Part shown: positions 7,473 to 15,557 of the stretch, one piece after another
How positions within the stretch are numbered: position 1 is the stretch's first letter
Layout of the letters: each line of letters starts with the position of its first letter
Assembly (NCBI GenBank): GCA_002730475.1
Contig: PCAG01000029.1
Coordinates: 1-20,757, forward strand
DNA: 20,757 bases
Direction of reading: 5' to 3'
DNA from: Spirochaetales bacterium
GTDB taxonomy: Bacteria; Desulfobacterota_D; UBA1144
Notes under the pieces: generated by a model
The model's input: the letters and a program-made list of their open reading frames with translations, nothing else
The model's database searches: none
What the model was told of the DNA's origin: nothing
Position numbers and translations under genes: made by a program

Positions 7473-9629
7473 GTGATAACAATAAAAACACATAAACAAA
7501 TTGGTCATAAACCTTCATTTTATATAATACCGCTTATTTTATTTTTTTCTGCTTGTTCATCTAATCTAAACCAGCCAGAAACTCGTGTAGAAGAAGTTGT
7601 AGATGTAATTCATGGCATTGAATTTCCCGACCCTTACAGATGGCTTGAAAAACAATATAGTTCTGAAACAAGAAATTGGATAGATAGACAAAATAATTAT
7701 GCTGAAAAAGTAGTTGGTAAAAGTGCGTTTAGAGATCAAATAGAAAAGCGTATGAAGCAGTTATCATTAGAAACTTATAATCCAAACAGTTCACCACCCC
7801 GTTCAGCTGGTGACTATCAATATTTTACTTTCCGACCCGCAGGGAAAGAATTACCAATCATTTTTCGACGACCTATGCCAACCGACAGTTTGTTATTAGG
7901 TTCGCCCATTGATCCGACATTAGAATATGAAGTGGTATTGGATCCTCATGGTAAAAGTCCAAAAAATACATTGAGATATTCAATTGTAGATTTTTCTGAT
8001 AATGGTGATAAAATGATTTATAGCCAAAGAGATGGCGGTGAAGATGAATTACGAATAAAAATTCGCGATCTGAATAATAACTCTGATCTTCCTGACAGTT
8101 TGCCACGATCACTATATGGCACCATATCTTTTTCAAAAAAGGATAATGGTAGTTTATATTATGTTAAAAGATCACGTGAAATAGGTCCTCGGGTTATGCG
8201 TCATAAACTAGGAACGGACATTAATGACGATGAGCTTATTTTTGGAGAAGGCTATGGTCCAGAATGTTTTATGAGTGTAATTCAAGCAGATAGTGGCCGA
8301 TATCTTATTTTTAGCATAAATCACGGGTGGGCACGTTCTGAATTACACTTTCAAGATTTAGAAACTGGTACAAAAATTCAAACGATTGCTGATAATTTAG
8401 ATGCACGTTTTTATACTCGAATTCATAATAATACACTTTTTATCCGCACAAACTATGGGGCAGATAAAAATCGCCTAATGTCCGTAAACTTAAAAACCCC
8501 GGGCATAAAAAACTGGCAAGAAGTAATCTCCGAAACTGAACATGTTATGGAAAATTTTACCTTTATTGATGAAAAGATTTATGTTACATATATTGTAAAT
8601 GCCAGTAATCAAATAAAAGTTTATAATAATAAAGGGAAGTATTTGGATAATATCGCTATTCCAAGTCATAGCAGTGCATCAATACGCAGTGCTCAAGATG
8701 GATACGCATACCTTACTATTTCATCTCTTACTAATCCAGTTACTATTTATAAAATAAATCTGGATACAAAAAAACGTCAAACATGGTATAAAACCAATTC
8801 CAGCTGGGATCCCGAAGGTATAATTGTCAAACAAATATGGCGGAATTCTAAAGATGGTACAAAGGCACCAATGTGGGTAATGCATCATAAGGATATCAAA
8901 CTAAATGGAAATAATCCAACCTGGCTAACCGGATACGGCGGTTTCTATGCAGGAAGAAAACCAAGATTTAATACTGCTGCTGCATTGTGGGTGGAATTAG
9001 GAGGTGTTTACTCAGTAGCTACACTTCGGGGTGGTAGCGAATTTGGAGAAAGCTGGCACCGAGATGGTATGCTCTTAAATAAACAAAACGTATTTGATGA
9101 TTTCATTTCTGCAGCAGAGTGGCTGATAGAAAATAAGTATACAGATACAAAACATTTAGGTATACAAGGTACGAGTAATGGGGGACTTCTGGTCGGTGCT
9201 GCGATGACACAACGTCCCGAATTATTTCGTGCAGTTTTATGTGGATACCCAGACGTTGATATATTACGTTTTCCTTGGTATACCAATAACAGTAATATAC
9301 CTGCAATGCGCGAATATGGCTCATCAAAAATACTGGAACAATTTGAGGCAATTCGTAAGTATTCTCCCTACCAAAATGTTAAGCAAAACGTAGCTTATCC
9401 TGCAGTAATGCTTATGACGGGTGATATGGATACCAGAGTTCCGCCTTTGGCCGGTAGAAAAATGACAGCGATATTACAGGCATCATCTTCATCAGGTTAT
9501 CCAATTATATTAAGATATACTCCGAAATCAGGTCATGCTGCAGGTAGAGGAATATCATTTACGCGACGTATTGCTGATATTGCAATGGAATTTACTTTTA
9601 TGGCCCAACAACTTGAACTTGGCAATTAG
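7473..9629 (+). CDS. Prolyl oligopeptidase family serine peptidase (S9A), lipoprotein
   Basis: Probably cleaves short peptides after proline, in the periplasm or on the outer membrane. The 718 residues begin with a lipoprotein signal ending in LFFSAC. The hallmark PDPYRWLE and helix ETRNWIDRQNNYA come next, then a beta-propeller region to about residue 450 and the alpha/beta-hydrolase domain. The catalytic triad is visible: Ser568 in GTSNGGL, Asp653 in GDMDTRVPP (GxxDxxV pattern) and His688 in KSGHAAGRG. Length is typical for S9A. The start is a GTG at 7473, supported by AAGAGAG five bases upstream. Its promoter must share the 166-bp divergent region with araB; a possible -10 TATACT lies at 7415-7420 without a good -35. 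The TPR-peptidase gene follows 62 bp later on the same strand and may be co-transcribed. Confidence 0.92.
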   Translation: MITIKTHKQIGHKPSFYIIPLILFFSACSSNLNQPETRVEEVVDVIHGIEFPDPYRWLEKQYSSETRNWIDRQNNYAEKVVGKSAFRDQIEKRMKQLSLETYNPNSSPPRSAGDYQYFTFRPAGKELPIIFRRPMPTDSLLLGSPIDPTLEYEVVLDPHGKSPKNTLRYSIVDFSDNGDKMIYSQRDGGEDELRIKIRDLNNNSDLPDSLPRSLYGTISFSKKDNGSLYYVKRSREIGPRVMRHKLGTDINDDELIFGEGYGPECFMSVIQADSGRYLIFSINHGWARSELHFQDLETGTKIQTIADNLDARFYTRIHNNTLFIRTNYGADKNRLMSVNLKTPGIKNWQEVISETEHVMENFTFIDEKIYVTYIVNASNQIKVYNNKGKYLDNIAIPSHSSASIRSAQDGYAYLTISSLTNPVTIYKINLDTKKRQTWYKTNSSWDPEGIIVKQIWRNSKDGTKAPMWVMHHKDIKLNGNNPTWLTGYGGFYAGRKPRFNTAAALWVELGGVYSVATLRGGSEFGESWHRDGMLLNKQNVFDDFISAAEWLIENKYTDTKHLGIQGTSNGGLLVGAAMTQRPELFRAVLCGYPDVDILRFPWYTNNSNIPAMREYGSSKILEQFEAIRKYSPYQNVKQNVAYPAVMLMTGDMDTRVPPLAGRKMTAILQASSSSGYPIILRYTPKSGHAAGRGISFTRRIADIAMEFTFMAQQLELGN

Positions 9630-9691
9630 GTTATCTGTGAAGTAGAAAAAAACATTTTCCCAAAGCGGTTCATGATTGGAATAAAGTGTAA

Positions 9692-12634
9692 ATGGTAATA
9701 ACTCTAATGAGAGTTTCAATATATAAAATAATAATTATAAATATTTTTTGTTGGTTTACCTGTGCCCAACTACTATCACAAAACTTAAATCTTCATCTAC
9801 AGTTAACATCTTTTAAATCCTTATATGATAAACAGAGTAATTCAGAAAGTGTACCATCATCAATAAGTAATTCACAAGATGAAGAATGTCGAACTGCTAA
9901 GATTCAAGTAAAAGCGGAAAACTATATTGATACAGAGCGCAACCTCAAGTATTTACTAGAAAGAACCCCCAATGATATTTGTGCTTTACTTGCACTTACT
10001 GATTTATATTATATGCAATACCGTTTCGAAGAAGGACAGCAAATACTTGATGATGCTGTTGCTCTTAAATCAAATTATTCTGTACGACTTCAAAAAGCCC
10101 GTTATGCTATAAATAAAATGGATTTTACTGGAGCCAGTAACATATACAGTCAAATTGTTGAAGAGGATAGCACTTCACTTGAAGCTATTTATGGTTTGGC
10201 AAACATTTCATATTGGTTGAATAACTTTATGGATAGTCAAAACTACCTCCAAAAACTGATTTCGCTTGATTCCACATATGCACCAGCTCACCTATTATAC
10301 TCCAAAATTCATCGGGAGTGGCAAAATACAGCAAAATGGAAACAATCTATTCGTAATGCAGTTGAATCCGACTCTCTATACGCTGAAGCACGTGCAGCTT
10401 TTGCATCAGTATTACGAAATGAAGGCTCCCCTGAACAGGCACATCAACAGGCACATATGGCTTTGGAAATTGATCCTTATTGTATATCAGCATATCAATA
10501 TCTTGGTAATGGAGGTTCGCTTAAAAGTCATGATCGTTTCCCAGGTGCAGATGATGCCGATTCATCCTTTATTAAATTATTAACACAAGGGAATGATCAC
10601 TTACTACACCATCAATACAATAAAGCTAAAAGCTCTTTTGATGCTGCTTTGGTATTTTATCCAAAAGATGTTACTGCAAATATGGGTATTGGTATAATTC
10701 ATTATTTTAAAGGTAATTACGAAATAGCTTTATCAAAATTTTGGAATATTTTAGAAGATTATCCTCATTATGGTCTGGCTCACTATGGTATTAGTTTAGT
10801 GCTTAAACGTAAGAAAGATATAGTAAACATTAGGCTTAATGATATGCTTACCTCTTTCAATAATCGGCGTACACCACCTGTTCCAAATCACTTGAGAGAT
10901 GTATTTCTAGATTACGATCGACTTGATCCAGAATTACAAAAGATTATTTTAATATCAGCTGAGCCACTCAGTAATTACATCACAGCCTTGTATATATCAG
11001 GTGCGACCTTTCAACTGATACCATTTCATAATCGTCTCTGGGAGTTAAAACATAAAGCAAAAACAAAGAATACTCACACTTTTGATCTCAGATTATGGGA
11101 TGATGTTAAGGGCCAAGGGGGATTTCATGCTGTTGGTGGTGAAGAATGGCTTCGGGAAGTAAAGTACCAACGTTGGAATATACTGACTCATGAATTCACG
11201 CATCAAGTTCATGGCATTTTATCTAAAAAACAGCGCGATCAAATTACGGTCTATTTTCAAAAAGCTAAAAAAGAACGGCGAACACTTGATCATTATGCTG
11301 ATTTTAATGAAATGGAATACTTAGCGCAGGCAGTAGAGGCCTATATATATGATAATAAACTTGCTGATCAAAAAGGAACAAGTGGACATACACGTGAAAT
11401 TCTGAAAGCAAAAGATCCAAGTTTATACAAATTTATTGAAAACTTAAATTCGTCTGATAGTTATCGTGAGAATGAAATTCGTGCTTATCGACGATTGGGA
11501 TTAAATATGATACGTAATGGAAATATTCCAGCGGCAATAGAAACTGCACAAAAGGGGTTGTTTCAATACGGTAACCATCCTGATTTACTTGGATTGCTTG
11601 CACAAAGTTATCGTCTACAGGGTCAATACCAAAAAGCAACGCAAATAGATCAACAGATGGTTGATTTATTTTCTGAAAATTTAAGTGGGTATGCTGGTCT
11701 TGCTGATGATATTTCCTTTTCTGCACATGATTATAGTCAAGCCATAAAATTTCTTCAATCATGGAATTCTGAACAGAATAATTCAATCAATGATCGCTAT
11801 GAATATTATATACGTTTAGCTCAACAATATTATAATTTTGGATTATTTGATAAAATGGAAACTACCATTGATTCAGCTTCAATTATTATTACTTCCCCCA
11901 ATCCATATACTAACATTCCAAACCCATGGATAATGAGTGCCTATGGACTTTTGCACAGACAATACTATCAGGAAGCTGAAAATAAATTCCTTTACAGTAT
12001 TGATCGAATTGACAGAAATGATCCCGATGCTTTGGCAGAATTATCTCTAATTCGCTTGAGATCCGGCGATAAACAAAAGGGCGAAGAATATTTAAATACA
12101 GCTAAAATACTAGATAGTGATGCCGCGCGCGTTCAAGAAATAGATGCATTATTTTTCATGAATAATGGAAATGATTCCAAAGCAAAATCAATACTTGAAA
12201 AGGTAATCAAGAATTACCCAAGAAGAATAAGTAGTTACATTCTGCTGAGTGAACTCTATGAACCTATGAATCCAAAAAAATCAACCAAATTACTATTTGA
12301 AGCCCATGAAATTGTATCAAAAAAAGAACCTGTTCTTTTCATATATAGAAATAATCATTTCGAACCTAGAGGTACCCTGGATAAGCCATTTATATCACAA
12401 TTATATTCAAAAATAGCAGAAGAAAGTGAAAAAACAGGGAATATACAAGAAGCAATTGAATACCATACAAAAGCGTTATCTTATTTTAAATATAACTATG
12501 ATTCTTATATCGCCTTATTAAAACTTAATTTAAATACTGGAAAAGCCGAAACCGCAAATCAGGTTTTTAATAAACTTGTAAAACAATCTCCACCAAAAAG
12601 ATTTATTGTAATTGCTAAAGAGCTTCTAAAATAG
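9692..12634 (+). CDS. Secreted TPR protein with a central lethal-factor-like HExxH metallopeptidase domain
   Basis: Function unknown; I infer a periplasmic or surface metallopeptidase with protein-binding repeats. An N-terminal hydrophobic signal (about residues 10-28, ending near AQLLSQ) is followed by tetratricopeptide-like helical repeats (about 65-390), for example FEEGQQILDDAVAL and YEIALSKFWNILEDYPHYGLAH. A central domain (about 400-600) carries HEFTH at 500-504. A tyrosine at 535, Asn539 and Glu542 in HYADFNEMEYLAQAVEAY mimic the Y-x3-N-x2-E spacing of anthrax lethal factor (Tyr728, Glu735), with Glu542 as likely third zinc ligand. More TPRs run from about 605 to the end (QEAIEYHTKALSYFKYN). 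No lipobox is convincing. The ATG at 9692 has a distant GGA; a second ATG at 9707 is possible. The convergent DUF885 gene ends 62 bp downstream. Confidence 0.75.
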   Translation: MVITLMRVSIYKIIIINIFCWFTCAQLLSQNLNLHLQLTSFKSLYDKQSNSESVPSSISNSQDEECRTAKIQVKAENYIDTERNLKYLLERTPNDICALLALTDLYYMQYRFEEGQQILDDAVALKSNYSVRLQKARYAINKMDFTGASNIYSQIVEEDSTSLEAIYGLANISYWLNNFMDSQNYLQKLISLDSTYAPAHLLYSKIHREWQNTAKWKQSIRNAVESDSLYAEARAAFASVLRNEGSPEQAHQQAHMALEIDPYCISAYQYLGNGGSLKSHDRFPGADDADSSFIKLLTQGNDHLLHHQYNKAKSSFDAALVFYPKDVTANMGIGIIHYFKGNYEIALSKFWNILEDYPHYGLAHYGISLVLKRKKDIVNIRLNDMLTSFNNRRTPPVPNHLRDVFLDYDRLDPELQKIILISAEPLSNYITALYISGATFQLIPFHNRLWELKHKAKTKNTHTFDLRLWDDVKGQGGFHAVGGEEWLREVKYQRWNILTHEFTHQVHGILSKKQRDQITVYFQKAKKERRTLDHYADFNEMEYLAQAVEAYIYDNKLADQKGTSGHTREILKAKDPSLYKFIENLNSSDSYRENEIRAYRRLGLNMIRNGNIPAAIETAQKGLFQYGNHPDLLGLLAQSYRLQGQYQKATQIDQQMVDLFSENLSGYAGLADDISFSAHDYSQAIKFLQSWNSEQNNSINDRYEYYIRLAQQYYNFGLFDKMETTIDSASIIITSPNPYTNIPNPWIMSAYGLLHRQYYQEAENKFLYSIDRIDRNDPDALAELSLIRLRSGDKQKGEEYLNTAKILDSDAARVQEIDALFFMNNGNDSKAKSILEKVIKNYPRRISSYILLSELYEPMNPKKSTKLLFEAHEIVSKKEPVLFIYRNNHFEPRGTLDKPFISQLYSKIAEESEKTGNIQEAIEYHTKALSYFKYNYDSYIALLKLNLNTGKAETANQVFNKLVKQSPPKRFIVIAKELLK

Positions 12635-12696
12635 TAATTACAGATATTGATCCCCTACCATTTAGAATATTGGTAAAGAGTACTATTCCATGCAAA

Positions 12697-14313
12697 TCAT
12701 TCCCAATATGGAGGTATTTGTGTCTGATTTTTACCTGTCATTTCCCATCTTAGTAAAGATATCGGCATAAATCCAATTTCCATAAATTCATCCATAAACT
12801 TTTTAATATTGAAATCCTTACCAAGTTCTAAATATCTTTCTGTCAATAGTCTTTCTATAAGAACTGGTCCTATGGTATAACCTATACCATAGAGAGGTTT
12901 GCGCATATATAATTCAAGATCATGCCATATAGTAGGACTATCTTTTGGTACCCATCCATAGGGCGTATAATTAGTAACGTATTGAAACGCCTCTTCAAAT
13001 GTTTGTTGATTAGAATGCATTTTTAAATCAGCAACCGCACGAATTGCTCGAAAGGCTTTTAAATGATACATTAATTCTTCCGCTTGAGGTATGTCATCTA
13101 ATAATCCTGTATAGCTTAAAAATTTTTCAAGCGCTGTTGCTAAAGCTTCTGCACGAACCCCATCGATAAAGAATAGTCTTGATTTACCACGTATTGGATG
13201 TTCATCTTTTTTATGTCTTTGGGCGTCGAGATCATGTCCTAGAAATCCGTGTACGCTCAATGGTAAAGGGTAACGATCAAGTACATGTTCAAAATAATCT
13301 CTTTCCGTATTTCGCAAATAACTATTTGCTGCTTTAGGTGCTTTAAAATAATCTGGAACAGTAAATAACTCAACTTTGTGCAAAAAATCATACATGTGCT
13401 TCATGGCATTATTGTACCTATAAAGGTAATCCTCACGATTATCTACTGGATCTAATAGAGGTTTGTGGCGGTTTCCATATTCTTTCAGCTTCATTGATGT
13501 TATTGCCCGTTCATATTCACGCTGACACAGAAGTAATAACTCATCCCATGTATATGGTAACATAGCTACGTTCTTCAGATACCAATTATAATTGTCTATG
13601 CCAATACCGGATTCATTTTCAATTTCTGGCCGAATTTTTTCTAGCCAAATCTTAAATTGATCAATTGCTTTTAAAGCTGACTGAGCATCGGATACTAGTT
13701 CCGGATGGTCGGTTTGTAATTTAGGTATTAATTCTCTTAATATTTCTCCTTCCCTATTTTTTGTATGAATACCTATGAAGGCTAAATCAGCCTTAGGTTC
13801 AACAAGATTTTTTCTAGCTTGATCTAATATTTTTGGTATGGCTCTAAGTTCAATTTGAAACTCCTTTAGTCTACCTTTTGACATTGGTACTTCTGGAACA
13901 CGAATTGAGCGTGCCATTTTTGGACCGAACTGGAAATTGATGACAGCATAAAATGCAGGATCTCTTGACCAAGGGCGCGTAACCTTGTGTCTAAATTCCA
14001 TCGCATTCATTTCGGACTTAACTAATTGATAATCTACTTGTTGTGGGATAGACCAGTCTAAGGTATCAATGGCTTCCAATTTTTTCTGATATTTTATTAA
14101 TTTATCTAATTTTTTACTCATTGCCTTTACTCGATAGTCCGGCACACCATTTTTAACTTCAGGATAAATAAATTGGCGAAATGATTCATAAAGATCAACT
14201 AATTCTATATATTTTTTATCTTTATCGATTGTTCCATGCCCTTTAAGGCCAATGCTAATTGAAGCAAATAAGCATATAAAGACAGTTGTTTTATAAGTTA
14301 ATCTTAACACCAT
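12697..14313 (-). CDS. DUF885-family protein, probable M32-like peptidase relative with altered HExxH motif
   Basis: The 538 residues begin with a signal peptide (hydrophobic stretch about 8-23). The DUF885 pattern is recognisable in the C-terminal half. The motif normally reading HExPGH is SVHGFLGHDLDAQR here, His355 to His360. A conserved Glu region follows in VRAEALATALEKF (Glu389), then AFRAIRAVADLKMHSNQQTFEEAFQY. The typical tail is YGIGYTIGPVLIERLLTERY followed by LGKDFNIKKFMDEFMEIGFM. Most DUF885 proteins are thought to be zinc carboxypeptidase-like enzymes in which the Glu after the first His is the general base; here that position is Gly356. The protein may be inactive, use another residue, or bind rather than cut peptides. 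The start ATG at 14313 has GTGAGA ten bases upstream. It lies 90 bp behind the HExxH protein gene on the same strand and could be co-transcribed. Role unknown. Confidence 0.8.
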   Translation of the reverse strand: MVLRLTYKTTVFICLFASISIGLKGHGTIDKDKKYIELVDLYESFRQFIYPEVKNGVPDYRVKAMSKKLDKLIKYQKKLEAIDTLDWSIPQQVDYQLVKSEMNAMEFRHKVTRPWSRDPAFYAVINFQFGPKMARSIRVPEVPMSKGRLKEFQIELRAIPKILDQARKNLVEPKADLAFIGIHTKNREGEILRELIPKLQTDHPELVSDAQSALKAIDQFKIWLEKIRPEIENESGIGIDNYNWYLKNVAMLPYTWDELLLLCQREYERAITSMKLKEYGNRHKPLLDPVDNREDYLYRYNNAMKHMYDFLHKVELFTVPDYFKAPKAANSYLRNTERDYFEHVLDRYPLPLSVHGFLGHDLDAQRHKKDEHPIRGKSRLFFIDGVRAEALATALEKFLSYTGLLDDIPQAEELMYHLKAFRAIRAVADLKMHSNQQTFEEAFQYVTNYTPYGWVPKDSPTIWHDLELYMRKPLYGIGYTIGPVLIERLLTERYLELGKDFNIKKFMDEFMEIGFMPISLLRWEMTGKNQTQIPPYWE

Positions 14314-14329
14314 GGTAAAGTTCTCACTT

Positions 14330-14375
14330 TTGCTTCATATCGATAAAATAGGTGCATTAGTTTATGTTGCTTCAT
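14330..14375 (-). pseudogene. Decayed repeat of the 3' end of the neighbouring metallopeptidase gene
   Basis: The segment 14330-14367 aligns without gaps to 14424-14461, the last codons of the HExxH gene, with 31 of 38 bases identical. Read on the minus strand in the matching frame it gives HKLMHLFYRYEAKVR against HIPMDVFYLHEARVR of the intact gene, 8 of 15 identical with a further Arg/Lys match. A third, shorter copy of TTGCTTCAT lies at 14367-14375. The likely origin is a tandem duplication of the gene end followed by decay. The alignment was made by eye. Confidence 0.4.
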
Positions 14376-14403
14376 GTAATTATCATACCTAATTCCTCTA
14401 TTA

Positions 14404-15393
14404 TTATTTTCCAGCTCTAACTCTTGCTTCATGTAGATAAAATACATCCATTGGTATATGGTGATCTAAAGGATAAACCTCCATAAGTAATTTATAAAGT
14501 TGTGGATCATAACGCATCAAATCCGCGGATGATAAAACATAACTATCACTATTTTTATAGTCATAGTTTGAATTAAACCAAAACTGCGTGCCTTCACCCC
14601 AATATTCAAAAACATTTGTTGTTCCATAACTTCCAGCCCAAAGTCCATTTTTCATTGCATCTTCATAAGCAAGTTCAATTTCCCTTGCTAACTTAGGATC
14701 TGCTCCCCTTATAGCGCGATGAACACTATGAGCTAGTTCATGAATAAATATATTTTCACCAAAGTATTTGGTTCGAGGCCGTCCTTTCTTTTTCCCATTA
14801 TCTGAAAGATCCGGATAGCCAAGTATATTCTCTTCGGTACCTGTAGTATAAAGGCCACCCATGCCGCGGGCACGCCTGTTCCAATATTCCTGATCAGTCA
14901 ATTTACCAATTTTTTTATCGTAATTATCTCTTTCATCATTAGTCAGCCGTAAATCATCTTTTCTGGGTTTTTTCCAATCTCGTTGCTCCGGTAGGTCAGT
15001 AGTTGAATCTGTATCGGCCATAACACCAAACCTCGTACCATTTCTTATCATTTCCTTGCGTAAATCTGGTCGTTCGGATAGCATGTGTATAACAATATCC
15101 CGGGCAACAAGTAATGCTATATCTGGAACATCAGATGATGATGTAATTGGTATACCTTGAGCATCAATATATTTCTGGTAAAATGGGTCCAAAACTAAGT
15201 GTTTGGGGGGGGTGGTAATATTTGCTTTAAAATAATCTTTTATAATAGCCCCTTCACCTGAAGTTATTAAAGTTGGTTCAGTTTGATTAATAAACTTGAC
15301 CCTACTTTTATCCTTATCCTGCGCATACATTATGCCACTGACAAAAAATTGGCTGAGAAATAATAAAGTTGGAAAGCTAACATGCCATAGCAT
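14404..15393 (-). CDS. Secreted lethal-factor-like (M34-type) zinc metallopeptidase domain protein
   Basis: The 329 residues start with a signal peptide (hydrophobic 5-20, likely cut after MYAQ), so the protein is exported. The central block RARGMGGLYTTGTEENILGY precedes YFGENIFIHELAHSVHRAIRG, with the zinc motif HELAH at 218-222. Downstream, SYGTTNVFEYWGEGTQFWF places Tyr256, Asn260 and Glu263 as in anthrax lethal factor, where a Tyr seven residues before the third zinc-ligand Glu is conserved. I therefore infer an active gluzincin; its substrate is unknown. AAAGGAATATCAT directly before ATG 15393 gives a good ribosome site. A strong terminator at 15463-15492 separates it from susD upstream, so it probably has its own promoter between 15394 and 15460. 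The DUF885 gene follows 90 bp downstream. Alternative: a catalytically inactive binding protein, but all zinc residues are present. Confidence 0.8.
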   Translation of the reverse strand: MLWHVSFPTLLFLSQFFVSGIMYAQDKDKSRVKFINQTEPTLITSGEGAIIKDYFKANITTPPKHLVLDPFYQKYIDAQGIPITSSSDVPDIALLVARDIVIHMLSERPDLRKEMIRNGTRFGVMADTDSTTDLPEQRDWKKPRKDDLRLTNDERDNYDKKIGKLTDQEYWNRRARGMGGLYTTGTEENILGYPDLSDNGKKKGRPRTKYFGENIFIHELAHSVHRAIRGADPKLAREIELAYEDAMKNGLWAGSYGTTNVFEYWGEGTQFWFNSNYDYKNSDSYVLSSADLMRYDPQLYKLLMEVYPLDHHIPMDVFYLHEARVRAGK

Positions 15394-15442
15394 ATGATAT
15401 TCCTTTTGTTTTGTAAGTAAAGCCTAAATATTGATTCACTAA

Positions 15443-15454
15443 ACTAATTGATTT
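15443..15454. promoter_or_regulatory. Upstream element shared with susC (copy 1)
   Basis: The 12-mer ACTAATTGATTT lies 50 bp upstream of the HExxH gene start and is found again at 20309-20320, 37 bp upstream of the susC start, in the same orientation relative to the gene. Each copy is also preceded by or overlaps TCACTAA (15436-15442 and 20307-20313). A shared regulator is possible; chance is not excluded in A+T-rich DNA. Confidence 0.3.
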
Positions 15455-15462
15455 ATATCAAA

Positions 15463-15492
15463 AAAAAGCAAGTAACATGTCACTTGCTTTTT
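15463..15492 (-). terminator. Rho-independent terminator of the susC-susD operon
   Basis: AAAAAGCAAGT (15463-15473) and ACTTGCTTTTT (15482-15492) form a perfect 11-bp stem with an 8-base loop. Read on the minus strand the hairpin is followed by a T run. It lies 66 bp past the susD stop. Because the arms end in A and T runs it would also work in the other direction, but no plus-strand gene reads into it. Confidence 0.8.
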
Positions 15493-15524
15493 AATTTTAT
15501 TCAATGGAATAATTTTCTGAATTT

Positions 15525-15550
15525 GTTTTTATTACATAATCAATAAAAAC
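15525..15550 (-). other. Second hairpin just behind the susD stop
   Basis: GTTTTTATT (15525-15533) and AATAAAAAC (15542-15550) pair perfectly over 9 bp with loop ACATAATC, beginning 7 bases after the susD stop. The stem is almost all A-T and therefore weak. It may protect the mRNA 3' end or be incidental. Confidence 0.3.
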
Positions 15551-15557
15551 TTAATTC

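Noticed and set aside
9008..9351. Two open frames opposite the prolyl oligopeptidase catalytic domain
   Set aside because: They are antisense to conserved catalytic motifs, have no recognisable protein features and no ribosome site.
12656..12675. TACCA/TGGTA inverted repeat between the convergent TPR and DUF885 genes as a terminator
   Set aside because: The stem is only 5 bp with a 10-base loop and no T run on either strand.
14312..14434. 40-codon minus-strand frame between the HExxH and DUF885 genes
   Set aside because: It starts inside the upstream gene, has no ribosome site, and is explained by the decayed repeat of that gene's end.
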